From contig JBFLZC010000008.1 of assembly GCA_040756375.1 (NCBI GenBank), positions 124,001 to 188,000 on the forward strand: a stretch of DNA of 64,000 nucleotides, in the 5' to 3' direction. The notes below the pieces were generated by a model that saw only the letters and a program-made list of their open reading frames with translations, was not told the DNA's origin and did no database searches. The position numbers were made by a program, and so were the translations under genes. Position 1 is the first letter of the stretch. Each line of letters starts with the position of its first letter. This DNA comes from VGSG01 sp040756375. GTDB lineage: Bacteria; Desulfobacterota; Desulfomonilia; Desulfomonilales; Desulfomonilaceae. This document shows, in pieces, positions 7,628 through 15,621 of the stretch.

Positions 7628-9303
7628 TCGAGGCGAACGCTCCGGTAAAAGACAAGGCTCTGAGCTTTCTGCGGATGATCCGCCGCCACGAGCGCGGCAA
7701 GCTCAAGATTTATCTTGGCTACGGAGCAGGCGTGGGCAAGACATATCAGATGCTTCTCGAAGGTCATCAGCTCAAGGCTGAAGGAGTCGACGTGGCGATT
7801 GGCCTTGTGGAAACTCATGGCCGAGCCGATACCGCGAAATTGATCGAAGGCCTGGAAGTCATCCCCCGCAGCCGTCAGATGTACCGAGGCATCGTGCTCG
7901 AAGAAATGGACGTTGATGCGGTGCTGGAGCGCAAACCACAGGTAGCGCTCATCGACGAGCTGGCCCATACAAACGTGCCGGGGAGTCGCAACCCCAAGCG
8001 ATATCAAGATGTTCAAGAGATCTTGCAGGCCGAGATTCATGTAATCACCACGCTCAACGTGCAGCATCTGGAAAGCCTCTACGACACGGTGGAGTCTGCG
8101 CTGAGGGTGAAAGTGCGGGAGCGTATCCCGGATTCTGCTGTCGCAGAAGCAGACCAGATCGTTAACGTGGATCTGGCACCCGAAGACCTGCGCAAGCGGC
8201 TGATTGAAGGAAAGATCTATCCGACCGACAGGATCGATGTCGCGCTCAACAATTTCTTCGCGGACACAAACCTGGAGATGCTCCGAGAGCTTACTCTCAG
8301 AGAATTGGCCTCACAAATAGATTTCAGAAGGCGAGAAATCGAGCATGAGACCGATTCCAAAGCCCCTGATCAAGTCATGGTATGCTTGAGTTCTCGCGGT
8401 CCCAACAGTGAGATGCTGCTGCGCTACGGTTCCAGACTCGCGGGCCGACTGAATCGTAACTGGTACGCGGTCTATGTACAAACACCTCACGAAGAGCCCA
8501 CTGTCATTGATTCCCAGACTCAGACGATGTTATCGAGCACGCTTACACTCGCGAAAGAACTGGGGGCAATTGTCTTCACGTACAAGGGGGAGGACATCGT
8601 CAGTACCATACTGAGCTTTGCACGCGAATATCGAGTGGGACACATCGTCCTCGGGAAACCTACGGCACTGCCCTTGTGGAAAAGGCTGCTGGGCAAACGA
8701 AGTGTGGCAGAAAGGCTCTTGTTGGAATCCAAAGGTCTCACCGTTGTGGTGCTCGATACCTGGCGAGAAGGAGCCGGTCTTCCTGCGATGGCCATTGAAG
8801 AAACAGCACGCGAACCGGATGTCGCCGTGCCTGTTCCAGAGCCTACGGTGTCGCGCCTTGGCGATCTGTTGTCTCCAGATCGAGTTCTCATCTGGCAAGA
8901 GCCTCTGCGCAAGGAGCAGGCACTTCGTGAACTTACCTCGGTGGCAGCCCGCCACAACCGCCTCCTTGTCTCCGACGCTCTCTACGAGCGTGTGTTGAAG
9001 CGAGAGAACAAGGTTTCAACGTTCTTAGGGGACGGAATGGCGCTCCCTCACGCTCGAATCGAAGGGCTGACGATCCCCGTTTTGGCCTTGGGAGTAGCGC
9101 GGCAAGGTGTAGAAGGGGTGCAGTCGAGTCACACAGCTCACCTCATTCTACTCATCCTTTCACCTGCTGATAATCCGAACGTTCAAGTTCAGCTTCTGGC
9201 TCAAGCCAGCCAAATAGCACGAAATCATGCTCTTATGAGAACCATATTCGCTGCCCGCCGTGCAGAAGAGATCCTTGAAGCCATTCGAGCCTCGGCCGGC
9301 TAA
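7624..9303 (+). CDS. kdpD: KdpD-like sensor without a kinase domain, fused to a PTS EIIA domain
   Basis: 559 residues against about 900 in classical KdpD. Residues about 22-240 are the KdpD cytosolic domain with a Walker A motif (GYGAGVGKT) and the DELAHTNVPGSRN signature. About 250-375 is a universal-stress-protein fold (IVLGKPTALP). The four-helix membrane region, HisKA and ATPase domains are absent. Instead residues about 405-555 form a PTS EIIA type-2 (PtsN-like) domain with the phospho-acceptor His in MALPHARI, near residue 476. In E. coli the free PtsN protein binds KdpD and alters its kinase activity, so a fusion makes biological sense. The partner kinase is probably the one encoded at 1161-2996. 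The N-terminal identity is firm; how it signals is inference. Confidence 0.9.
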   Translation: MIEANAPVKDKALSFLRMIRRHERGKLKIYLGYGAGVGKTYQMLLEGHQLKAEGVDVAIGLVETHGRADTAKLIEGLEVIPRSRQMYRGIVLEEMDVDAVLERKPQVALIDELAHTNVPGSRNPKRYQDVQEILQAEIHVITTLNVQHLESLYDTVESALRVKVRERIPDSAVAEADQIVNVDLAPEDLRKRLIEGKIYPTDRIDVALNNFFADTNLEMLRELTLRELASQIDFRRREIEHETDSKAPDQVMVCLSSRGPNSEMLLRYGSRLAGRLNRNWYAVYVQTPHEEPTVIDSQTQTMLSSTLTLAKELGAIVFTYKGEDIVSTILSFAREYRVGHIVLGKPTALPLWKRLLGKRSVAERLLLESKGLTVVVLDTWREGAGLPAMAIEETAREPDVAVPVPEPTVSRLGDLLSPDRVLIWQEPLRKEQALRELTSVAARHNRLLVSDALYERVLKRENKVSTFLGDGMALPHARIEGLTIPVLALGVARQGVEGVQSSHTAHLILLILSPADNPNVQVQLLAQASQIARNHALMRTIFAARRAEEILEAIRASAG

Positions 9304-9877
9304 CGACACGAATAGGCAAGACCCAAAGGGACCAATCCAGCCTTTTCCCATTCGCTACGCTGATGACTCCGATATCTCATCCGGATGGACGTCTCCTTTT
9401 GTTATGGGGGCATCGATTCCTGGCCATAACCGCGTAGGATGCAGTGAACCAAGCGAATCCCATCGGTACGCAACAACGGTAAAACGCTAGCAGAGAGTTC
9501 TCTTTACAAGAAGGGCTCTCCCGGCAACTATGCCAGTAGTTCACACTCCCTGCAGTCGCCTCGAGAACTTGTCCCGACAGTTCGCCACCGGCATCTAGCC
9601 TCTCCAAACTCGCTTCCTTGTGAAGATCATTATTGACTAGTGGCCGAGCGACAGGATAGATTGAAAATAGTCACTAAATTGGCACGGTTATTAACGTGAC
9701 CATGGCATTGCCTCTTCTGGGCCTCTTGTAGAGCACTGCCGATGCCGTTCTTCGCCAAGCGTATCATAGATCGCCTGCTCAGCAGCAGATGACATCGAAA
9801 GGACATGCCAGCGCACAAATCCGGATTCTGGCGCTACTTCAACAACCAGATACCAAGTTTCAATTCAGGGGGCTGCG
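9304..9877. other. Intergenic region between kdpD-like gene and response regulator
   Basis: About 570 bases. No frame shows histidine kinase motifs, so the short KdpD is not explained by a simple frameshift. A small minus-strand ORF (9377-9607) has no domain-like features. I see no clear terminator for the kdp operon. The promoter of the response regulator should lie near the right end. Confidence 0.4.
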
Positions 9878-10756
9878 GTGGGAAACCGACGAATAAAGAT
9901 TCTTATCGTTGATGATGAGCCGTACATCGGCGATCTGCTCACGCGTTACTTGATCCCCGAAGGGTACGACTGTCGAGTGGTCTTAAGCGGAGAAGAGGCC
10001 ATGAAAGCCCTCGAATCGACCTCTTTCCCTCTCGTCTTGGCAGATATCATGATGCCCGGAATGTCGGGCATCGATCTCTTGCACATCATAAAGACCCTTT
10101 ACCCGGATGTGGCGGTGCTCATGGTCACGGCAATAGATGACCGTGATACCGGCGTGCTGGCCGTTGAGTTAGGGGCTTATGGATATATCATCAAACCGTT
10201 TGAACGCAACGAAATCTTGATCAATGTAGCGAATGCACTTGAAAGGCGAAGGCTCGCACTTCTGGTCCGAGAGGGGCGAGCCCCAACTCCCAGGGCGGCG
10301 CAGTCGGCTACTCGGAAGCGTCGCCCAATCAAGATACCGGCACGAAGGATCCTCGATCTTGTCAATTCCGGGATGGACGAAGCCGCACTTATGGCGGAAC
10401 TCAATCTCTCTGCCAAAGCACTCAACAGTCTCATGGACCAGATGGTAGCCGCCGGACTGCTCAAGCAATCGGACGTTGAGCGTCGAAGCTCCCTGTCTCC
10501 CGGCACGGTGGTGGTAGATCTTGAACAAACAGAGTTTACTGAGGGTAACAGGGAAAAGCCCGTTATTAGCGCAAAGGATGCCGCTCAATCCATAAAGTCC
10601 GGAATGGGGGATTCATCCCTCATGAAGCGATACGGGATTTCCGCAAAGGGACTTCGAAGTCTATTCAGGAAGTTGGTAGCGTCAGGAGTCGTCGAGCAAT
10701 CCCAACTTGACAAGCGGATGTCCGAGACTCACGAGTGGGCCGTCCTGGACGAGTGA
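9878..10756 (+). CDS. Response regulator with two tandem helical repeats
   Basis: 292 residues from a GTG start with AGGGGG upstream. Residues about 5-125 are a receiver domain with the acidic pair (VDDEP), the phospho-acceptor Asp near 56 (LADIMMPGMSG) and the conserved Lys (IIKPFE). After a basic linker come two copies of an about 50-residue unit (about 155-205 and 230-281). Each copy has the pattern SGM, LM, a helix with LSAKAL or ISAKGL, a run such as LFRKLVASGVVEQSQLDKR, and a closing Arg. They look like small helical DNA- or protein-binding modules; I do not know a name for them. This is not the OmpR-type output of KdpE. Its place downstream of kdp makes a role in that system possible but unproven. 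Confidence 0.8.
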   Translation: MGNRRIKILIVDDEPYIGDLLTRYLIPEGYDCRVVLSGEEAMKALESTSFPLVLADIMMPGMSGIDLLHIIKTLYPDVAVLMVTAIDDRDTGVLAVELGAYGYIIKPFERNEILINVANALERRRLALLVREGRAPTPRAAQSATRKRRPIKIPARRILDLVNSGMDEAALMAELNLSAKALNSLMDQMVAAGLLKQSDVERRSSLSPGTVVVDLEQTEFTEGNREKPVISAKDAAQSIKSGMGDSSLMKRYGISAKGLRSLFRKLVASGVVEQSQLDKRMSETHEWAVLDE

Positions 10757-11081
10757 CCGGGCCACGCCGCCTAAGGCGTCATAGTTGAGAGTTCATCTGC
10801 CGGTGGCCGGTCATATGAGAGTTCCAAGGGTGTCTTGCCGCAGTCTTGTCCGGATCCTTTTCATCCGCCAAGTGTTTACTTTGCAAGAATGTCTGCCGCA
10901 GGGTCTTTCCAAAGTAGTGGCTTCCTGAGTGTCGCCTTACAGAATCGTACTATATGGAGACAGTTTGAGAGGTCAAAGACCCGCTTGATGAGGGCATCCT
11001 GTTCTTCCCGACGTTGAACAACGTTACCTTGTACCTTGGCATTCTTCGGGAAGCTCATGCTTCTTGCAAAAGCCTCCTGGG
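10757..11081. other. Convergent intergenic region with an imperfect hairpin
   Basis: Lies between two convergent genes. GTGACCGGGCCAC (10754-10766) and GTGGCCGGTCAT (about 10804-10815) form an imperfect inverted repeat. There is no T-tract, so it is at best a weak terminator. No gene is supported here. Confidence 0.35.
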
Positions 11082-11975
11082 TCATCCGGACAGTTTGCCG
11101 TCCGCATATGCCGCACACAATACCTTGTTCTTGCCGCTTCGCTTCGCCTCGTACATCAGACCGTCGGCCTGCTGCAGCATCGTGTCTACCGAGTCCGCTG
11201 GTGTCAGAAATGTTACAAGTCCCACGCTCAGCGTCACAGGCCACCTTTTCCCTTTCATCTTCTGGGCTACGTTGTCCTTTAGCCTATGCATGGCTCTGCG
11301 GGCACGCGCGACCCCCGTTTCAGGAAACAGAATGACGAATTCATCTCCTCCAACACGCGCCAGCACATCGGAATTGCGGATGTTGTCGGCCAAAGTTCCC
11401 GCCACTGTTACGAGCAACTCATCACCGGCAGCGTGACCAAGAGAATCGTTGACGGCCTTGAAGTCGTCGATATCCAGATAGGCCAGTGTGTACGGATGCC
11501 AGTGTCTGGATGTTCCTTCGATCTCTCTCTGAGCAGTCTCGTGAAATGCCCTGGAATTCAATGTTCCTGTCAATGGGTCTTTCCTGGAGATCTTCTCCAG
11601 AGCCTCCCAAGAAGATCTCATGCGGGCCAGGGAGAGGGTCACCACCAGAAAGAATCCCAGTCTCACCAGGGTGTTCCAATAGAGGAACAAGGGATGTGAA
11701 TAGACGCGACCTGAAGCGTGCTCTGCCACGAGCCAAGTTGATGCACACAGCAGAGAAACAAGAATTCCTTCAAGCCATCCCACACATGTACTGACCAGAA
11801 CAACAGGTATCAGATAGAAGATAGAGAAGGAGAGCTCTTCTCCGGTTAGGAAATCCATCAGCCCCACAAAGGCATCTAGAAGCACTGCGACCGCAATCAA
11901 GACCCACCGGGGCCTCTGCCTTATCCAGTCAATTGCAGAGGAGAGTCCAGACCCGCCTGAACCCGACACGACCAC
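11082..11975 (-). CDS. Membrane-anchored diguanylate cyclase (GGDEF)
   Basis: About 297 residues. Several hydrophobic segments fill the N-terminal 120 residues, followed by a complete GGDEF domain with the active-site signature RVGGDEF near residue 205 and an RNSD inhibitory-site motif exactly five residues before it. The enzyme makes cyclic di-GMP from two GTP and should be product-inhibited. The start is taken at the GTG codons near 11975-11969, after GATAAGG. The open frame extends further upstream, but there it runs through a terminator and tRNA-Leu, so the longer start is rejected. It lies directly downstream of the tRNA terminator on the same strand. Confidence 0.88.
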   Translation of the reverse strand: MVVSGSGGSGLSSAIDWIRQRPRWVLIAVAVLLDAFVGLMDFLTGEELSFSIFYLIPVVLVSTCVGWLEGILVSLLCASTWLVAEHASGRVYSHPLFLYWNTLVRLGFFLVVTLSLARMRSSWEALEKISRKDPLTGTLNSRAFHETAQREIEGTSRHWHPYTLAYLDIDDFKAVNDSLGHAAGDELLVTVAGTLADNIRNSDVLARVGGDEFVILFPETGVARARRAMHRLKDNVAQKMKGKRWPVTLSVGLVTFLTPADSVDTMLQQADGLMYEAKRSGKNKVLCAAYADGKLSG

Positions 11976-12018
11976 CTTATCACCACCACGTTTCCGGGAT
12001 CGGACCGGAGTTTGGGAA

Positions 12019-12050
12019 GAAAAAGGCCACGGGCTTTTCCGCCGTGGCCC
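12019..12050 (-). terminator. Rho-independent terminator of tRNA-Leu
   Basis: Read on the minus strand: GGCCACGG, a short loop, CCGTGGCC, then TTTTTC. It begins about 11 bases after the tRNA CCA end and separates the tRNA from the diguanylate cyclase gene. Confidence 0.85.
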
Positions 12051-12060
12051 TGAGATCTTA

Positions 12061-12147
12061 TGGTGCTCGGAGCGAGAGTCGAACTCGCACACCCTTGCGG
12101 GCGGTGGATTTTGAGTCCACTGCGTCTACCGATTCCGCCATCCGAGC
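12061..12147 (-). tRNA. tRNA-Leu (anticodon CAA)
   Basis: 87 nt on the minus strand. The acceptor stem GCTCGGA pairs with TCCGAGC, followed by A and an encoded CCA. The D-arm (GGCGGAATCGGTAGACGCAG) is typical of leucine tRNAs. The anticodon stem GTGGA/TCCAC encloses the loop CTCAAAA, giving anticodon CAA, which reads UUG. The long class II variable arm CCGCCCGCAAGGGTG and the T-arm GTTCGA are present. It closely resembles E. coli leuX. Confidence 0.96.
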
Positions 12148-12384
12148 ACGTGCGGTTACATCGGTCTCAGTACAGAATCATCATACGCAGACGCACACGA
12201 TTAATCAATCCGAAAAAAGCGTCGCCGAGAAGGTCAAAACGCATGGGCCGCTTCTCGATGGCAGCGAGTGGACAGATTACCGCATTGAGGTTGACAACGG
12301 TGGGGGCTCAGCCTAACATCCGCCACGTTTTAATGAAAAATCACCTCAAAATTCGAACATAATCTCCTTATCGCGAAAGGAATC

Positions 12385-13044
12385 ATGATGCGTGAAGGGA
12401 AATACCTCGTTGACGAGCTCAGTAAAGCGGAAAGCTGGCGCATCTTCCGAATCATTTCCGAACTCGTGGATGGGTTCGAGGCTTTGGCCGAAATAGGGCC
12501 TGCTGTGTCCGTCTTCGGGTCATCTCGGGTGAAAGAAAAGGATCCTGTCTATCGACTTGCCCACAAGCTCGGCAAATCGCTGGCTGCAAACGGGTTCGCG
12601 GTAATAACCGGGGGTGGGCCCGGAGTCATGGAGGCCGCTAATCGAGGCGCCGCGGAAGGAGGTGGCAAGTCAGTAGGTCTATGCATTCAATTGCCCCAGG
12701 AGCAGCAAGCAAACCCATACGCAAATATCCGCCTTGATTTCAGATACTTCTTTATCCGTAAGGTTATGTTCGTGAAGTACGCGGTGGCGTACGTGATCCT
12801 TCCGGGCGGTTTCGGCACGCTGGACGAGCTCTTCGAAGCGCTCACTCTCATCCAGACCATGCGCATAAAGCCGTTTCCGGTGATAATGATCGGCAAGGAC
12901 TACTGGGAAGACCTTATCTTCTGGATCAGGCGGGAAATGCTCAAGAAGTATAAGATGATCGATCCCGCGCACTTGAACTTGTTGCAGCTCGTTGACACTC
13001 CCGAACAGGCAGTTGCAGCCATTAAGAAGGTGCTCATCCTCTAA
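12385..13044 (+). CDS. LOG-family protein (TIGR00730 type)
   Basis: 219 residues with the Rossmann-like GGGPGVMEAANRGA and the family signature PGGFGTLDE. Proteins of this family, often labelled lysine decarboxylase, are mostly nucleoside-5'-monophosphate phosphoribohydrolases such as the cytokinin-activating LOG enzymes; pyrimidine/purine nucleotidase relatives also exist. The exact substrate cannot be told from sequence. Two ATGs are adjacent (12385 and 12388) behind AAAGGA. The gene stands alone between tRNA-Leu and a minus-strand gene. Confidence 0.85.
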   Translation: MMREGKYLVDELSKAESWRIFRIISELVDGFEALAEIGPAVSVFGSSRVKEKDPVYRLAHKLGKSLAANGFAVITGGGPGVMEAANRGAAEGGGKSVGLCIQLPQEQQANPYANIRLDFRYFFIRKVMFVKYAVAYVILPGGFGTLDELFEALTLIQTMRIKPFPVIMIGKDYWEDLIFWIRREMLKKYKMIDPAHLNLLQLVDTPEQAVAAIKKVLIL

Positions 13045-13118
13045 GGAGGCTCTATAGGCCATTCACCCCCATAATGGCCGTTCGGGAAAGCCTCGGGGCA
13101 AGGACGGGCACGGTCGGT

Positions 13119-13469
13119 CTATCGCGTGAGGGAATACGGCCTTGCGTCATATCGTGGCGTCGAAGCGGCATTTGACGCTCGGCTTTTCACCGGTGGGATC
13201 ATCGGGTCATACCCCGGGGGAGGTGGAACAGGTGCGCACGACCAAACCAACGGTCTGGGAGGTTCAATTATGGGCGCTACGAGCGGTGGGGCAGGGGGGT
13301 ACAAGGGACTCTTCGTGCAGCAAGCAGTCTTGGCCACCACAGGTGGCCTGCACACGGGAACAGTCGAGTGTGGGTAGCACTCATACGTGCACGGCTGCGC
13401 GGCAATCAGGCCGGGAGCGGTTGCAGCGCCGACGACAATTACTATAATGAGCAAATATTTTAAAACCAT
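13119..13469 (-). CDS. Small exported Cys- and Pro-rich protein
   Basis: 116 residues with a signal peptide (KYLLIIVIVVGAATAPGLIAA) followed by a mature part rich in Cys, Pro and Tyr (PCTYECYP, PPAPP, VPPPPGYDP). A GAGGAG site lies 9 bases before the ATG. The family is unknown to me. The gene at 35110-35439 encodes a protein of the same general design (leader, Cys pairs, Pro-rich tail). Possible roles are an envelope or surface protein; this is inference only. Confidence 0.6.
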   Translation of the reverse strand: MVLKYLLIIVIVVGAATAPGLIAAQPCTYECYPHSTVPVCRPPVVAKTACCTKSPLYPPAPPLVAPIIEPPRPLVWSCAPVPPPPGYDPMIPPVKSRASNAASTPRYDARPYSLTR

Positions 13470-13734
13470 ACCCGTGGACTCCTCAACAAGACAAAACTTT
13501 AAAAGAAGGCTCTAGCTACTTAATTCAATGCAATTTTAACATAGTATTCCCCAAAAGTCCATGATATTCCAGAGCTAAACCTGCTTCTTGGACCAATGCC
13601 CACCTTGAGCTGAGATCCCTGCTGAAAGTCTCTCAGAACACTTTGCACTGCAAGTGCGTGGCACCTCTTGCTTTTTCCACGCATTCACCTAAACTCATCA
13701 TCAGAGTGCTTCTTTATAAACCTGCCGGGTAATC

Positions 13735-15621
13735 ATGACGAAACCGGATGTTGACATCATTGTGGTCGGCGCGGGTCACGCCGGGTGCGAAGCAGCTTTG
13801 GCTCCTGCGAGGATGGGTCTCAAAGTGTGGATGTACACCCTGAACGTGGACACCATCGGGCTCATGCCGTGTAACCCTTCGATCGGAGGCCTGGGAAAAG
13901 GGCATCTAGTCAAAGAGGTTGATGCTCTTGGTGGGCAGATGGGCCTCGCGGCAGATGCTTCCTGCATTCAGTACAAAACCCTCGGCACAAGGAAAGGCCC
14001 TGCTGTCCAGGGGTCCCGAATGCAGTGCGACCGGAGCGACTATGCCCTGGCCATGAAATACGCGGTTGAGCAGGAACCGAACCTCGTGGTCCGCCAGGAA
14101 ATGGTTGACGCTCTTTTACTGCGAGGCGATCGTTGTGTGGGTGTGAAAGAGCGATCCGGGTACGAGGTAAGTGCTGTCGCGGTGATTCTCGCCACCGGCA
14201 CCTTCCTGGACGGCATGATCCATGTGGGAGGACGCTCGTTCCCCGCGGGAAGAGCCGGCGAATTCCCAGCCAGAGAATTGGCCGCTCAATTGAAAGCGAT
14301 GGAACTTCCGTGGGGTCGATTCAAGACCGGCACGCCTCCAAGGCTCAAGGGTTCAACTGTGGATTACTCGGTTATGGAGGAAGACGCGGGAGACCGTGTC
14401 GTGCGCCCGTTTTCGCTGCGCACCCAGAGCGTGGATCGGCCTACAAAATCGTGTTTCAAGACTCACACATCGAGCCGCACCCATGAGATCGTGGGAAAGA
14501 ATCTCGATAAGTCGCCACTATACTCAGGCATCATCAAGGGAACCCCCGCGCGATACTGCCCTTCTCTGGAAGACAAGGTGGCCCGATTCCCCGATCGGGG
14601 GCGCCATCCGGTGGTGGTGGAACCCGAAGGGCTCTTTACATCCGAAGTGTACGTCAAAGGCATGGGGAATTCGCTGCCTGCCGAGCTCCAAGTTGAGCTG
14701 GTTCGATCGGTTCCCGGGCTGGAGCACGCGGAGATCGTGAGGCCCGCATACGCGATCGAGTATGATTACATTGACCCCACATGCCTGAAGCTCACGCTTG
14801 AAACGAAGCAGTACCGATGCCTGTACTTCGCGGGCCAGATAAATGGAACCTCGGGATACGAAGAGGCCGCGGCGCAAGGTTTGTGGGCCGGGATCAATGC
14901 TGCGCTGGCAGTGCTGGGTCGTGAGCCGTTCATCCTGGATCGGTCGGAAGCTTACATGGGCGTGATGGTGGATGACCTGGTAACGCTGGGAGTTACGGAA
15001 CCGTACCGGATGTTCACGTCACGAGCCGAGTATCGGCTCCTTCTGCGTGAGGACAATGCCGCGGATCGGCTTCTGCACAAAGCAAAGGCACTGGGGCTTG
15101 TTTCCGAGACGCAGGCTTCGACCTTGGATACTCGAATTAACCAGGTGCAACACTATCTTAGGGTTCTGGACGCCGTCGTGGTGAAGCCGACCCCCGACCT
15201 TAACGCACTTCTCCGAAATAAGGGAGGCTCCGAGCTCCAGGACGCGGTAAGTGCTACCAAATTACTGCGAAGACCGGAAGTCCAGGTCGCGGATCTTGTA
15301 CAGTTGGGCTTGGCGCCCACGGACGTCCCCCAGGACGTGGCTCGACGACTGGAAATCGAGCTGAAATACGAGGGATACATTGAGCGACAACGTCGCGAGG
15401 CCGGCCAGTTCAAGAGAATGGAAAAAGCTATTCTACCGGAAGATCTCGACTACGACGCGGTCTCGGGACTTTCCAGAGAGCTGCGAGATAAATTAAAGGT
15501 TATCCGGCCAGCCAATTTGGGGCAAGCCTCCCGCATTCCCGGAATTACCCCTGCCGCCATTGCTGCACTCATGGTCAGACTCCGCCAGCGCGGCCGATAC
15601 GCATGCCCGATCAATAGATAG
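13735..15621 (+). CDS. mnmG: MnmG, tRNA uridine-5-carboxymethylaminomethyl modification enzyme
   Basis: 628 residues. It opens with the FAD-binding motif VVGAGHAGCEAA and contains CNPSIGGLGKGHLVKEVDALGG and the GTPPRL motif of the family. With MnmE it adds the carboxymethylaminomethyl group to U34 of certain tRNAs. No mnmE or rsmG is in the window, so it stands alone here. The 3' end overlaps the convergent gene by 11 bases. Confidence 0.97.
   Translation: MTKPDVDIIVVGAGHAGCEAALAPARMGLKVWMYTLNVDTIGLMPCNPSIGGLGKGHLVKEVDALGGQMGLAADASCIQYKTLGTRKGPAVQGSRMQCDRSDYALAMKYAVEQEPNLVVRQEMVDALLLRGDRCVGVKERSGYEVSAVAVILATGTFLDGMIHVGGRSFPAGRAGEFPARELAAQLKAMELPWGRFKTGTPPRLKGSTVDYSVMEEDAGDRVVRPFSLRTQSVDRPTKSCFKTHTSSRTHEIVGKNLDKSPLYSGIIKGTPARYCPSLEDKVARFPDRGRHPVVVEPEGLFTSEVYVKGMGNSLPAELQVELVRSVPGLEHAEIVRPAYAIEYDYIDPTCLKLTLETKQYRCLYFAGQINGTSGYEEAAAQGLWAGINAALAVLGREPFILDRSEAYMGVMVDDLVTLGVTEPYRMFTSRAEYRLLLREDNAADRLLHKAKALGLVSETQASTLDTRINQVQHYLRVLDAVVVKPTPDLNALLRNKGGSELQDAVSATKLLRRPEVQVADLVQLGLAPTDVPQDVARRLEIELKYEGYIERQRREAGQFKRMEKAILPEDLDYDAVSGLSRELRDKLKVIRPANLGQASRIPGITPAAIAALMVRLRQRGRYACPINR

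Noticed and set aside
9680..9700. Sigma-54-like site TTGGCACGGTTATTAAC
   Set aside because: The -24 half fits, but the -12 GC is missing.
9304..9877. Lost kinase half of kdpD through a frameshift
   Set aside because: No HisKA or ATPase motif (H-box, N-box, G1, G2) appears in any frame after 9303, and the EIIA domain ends normally.
11976..12092. N-terminal extension of the diguanylate cyclase
   Set aside because: The extension would be translated from the tRNA-Leu gene and its terminator; the GTG codons near 11975-11969 are more plausible starts.
13658..13676. Sigma-54-like site TGGCACCTCTTGCT before mnmG
   Set aside because: Spacing between the GG and GC is 8 bases instead of 10.
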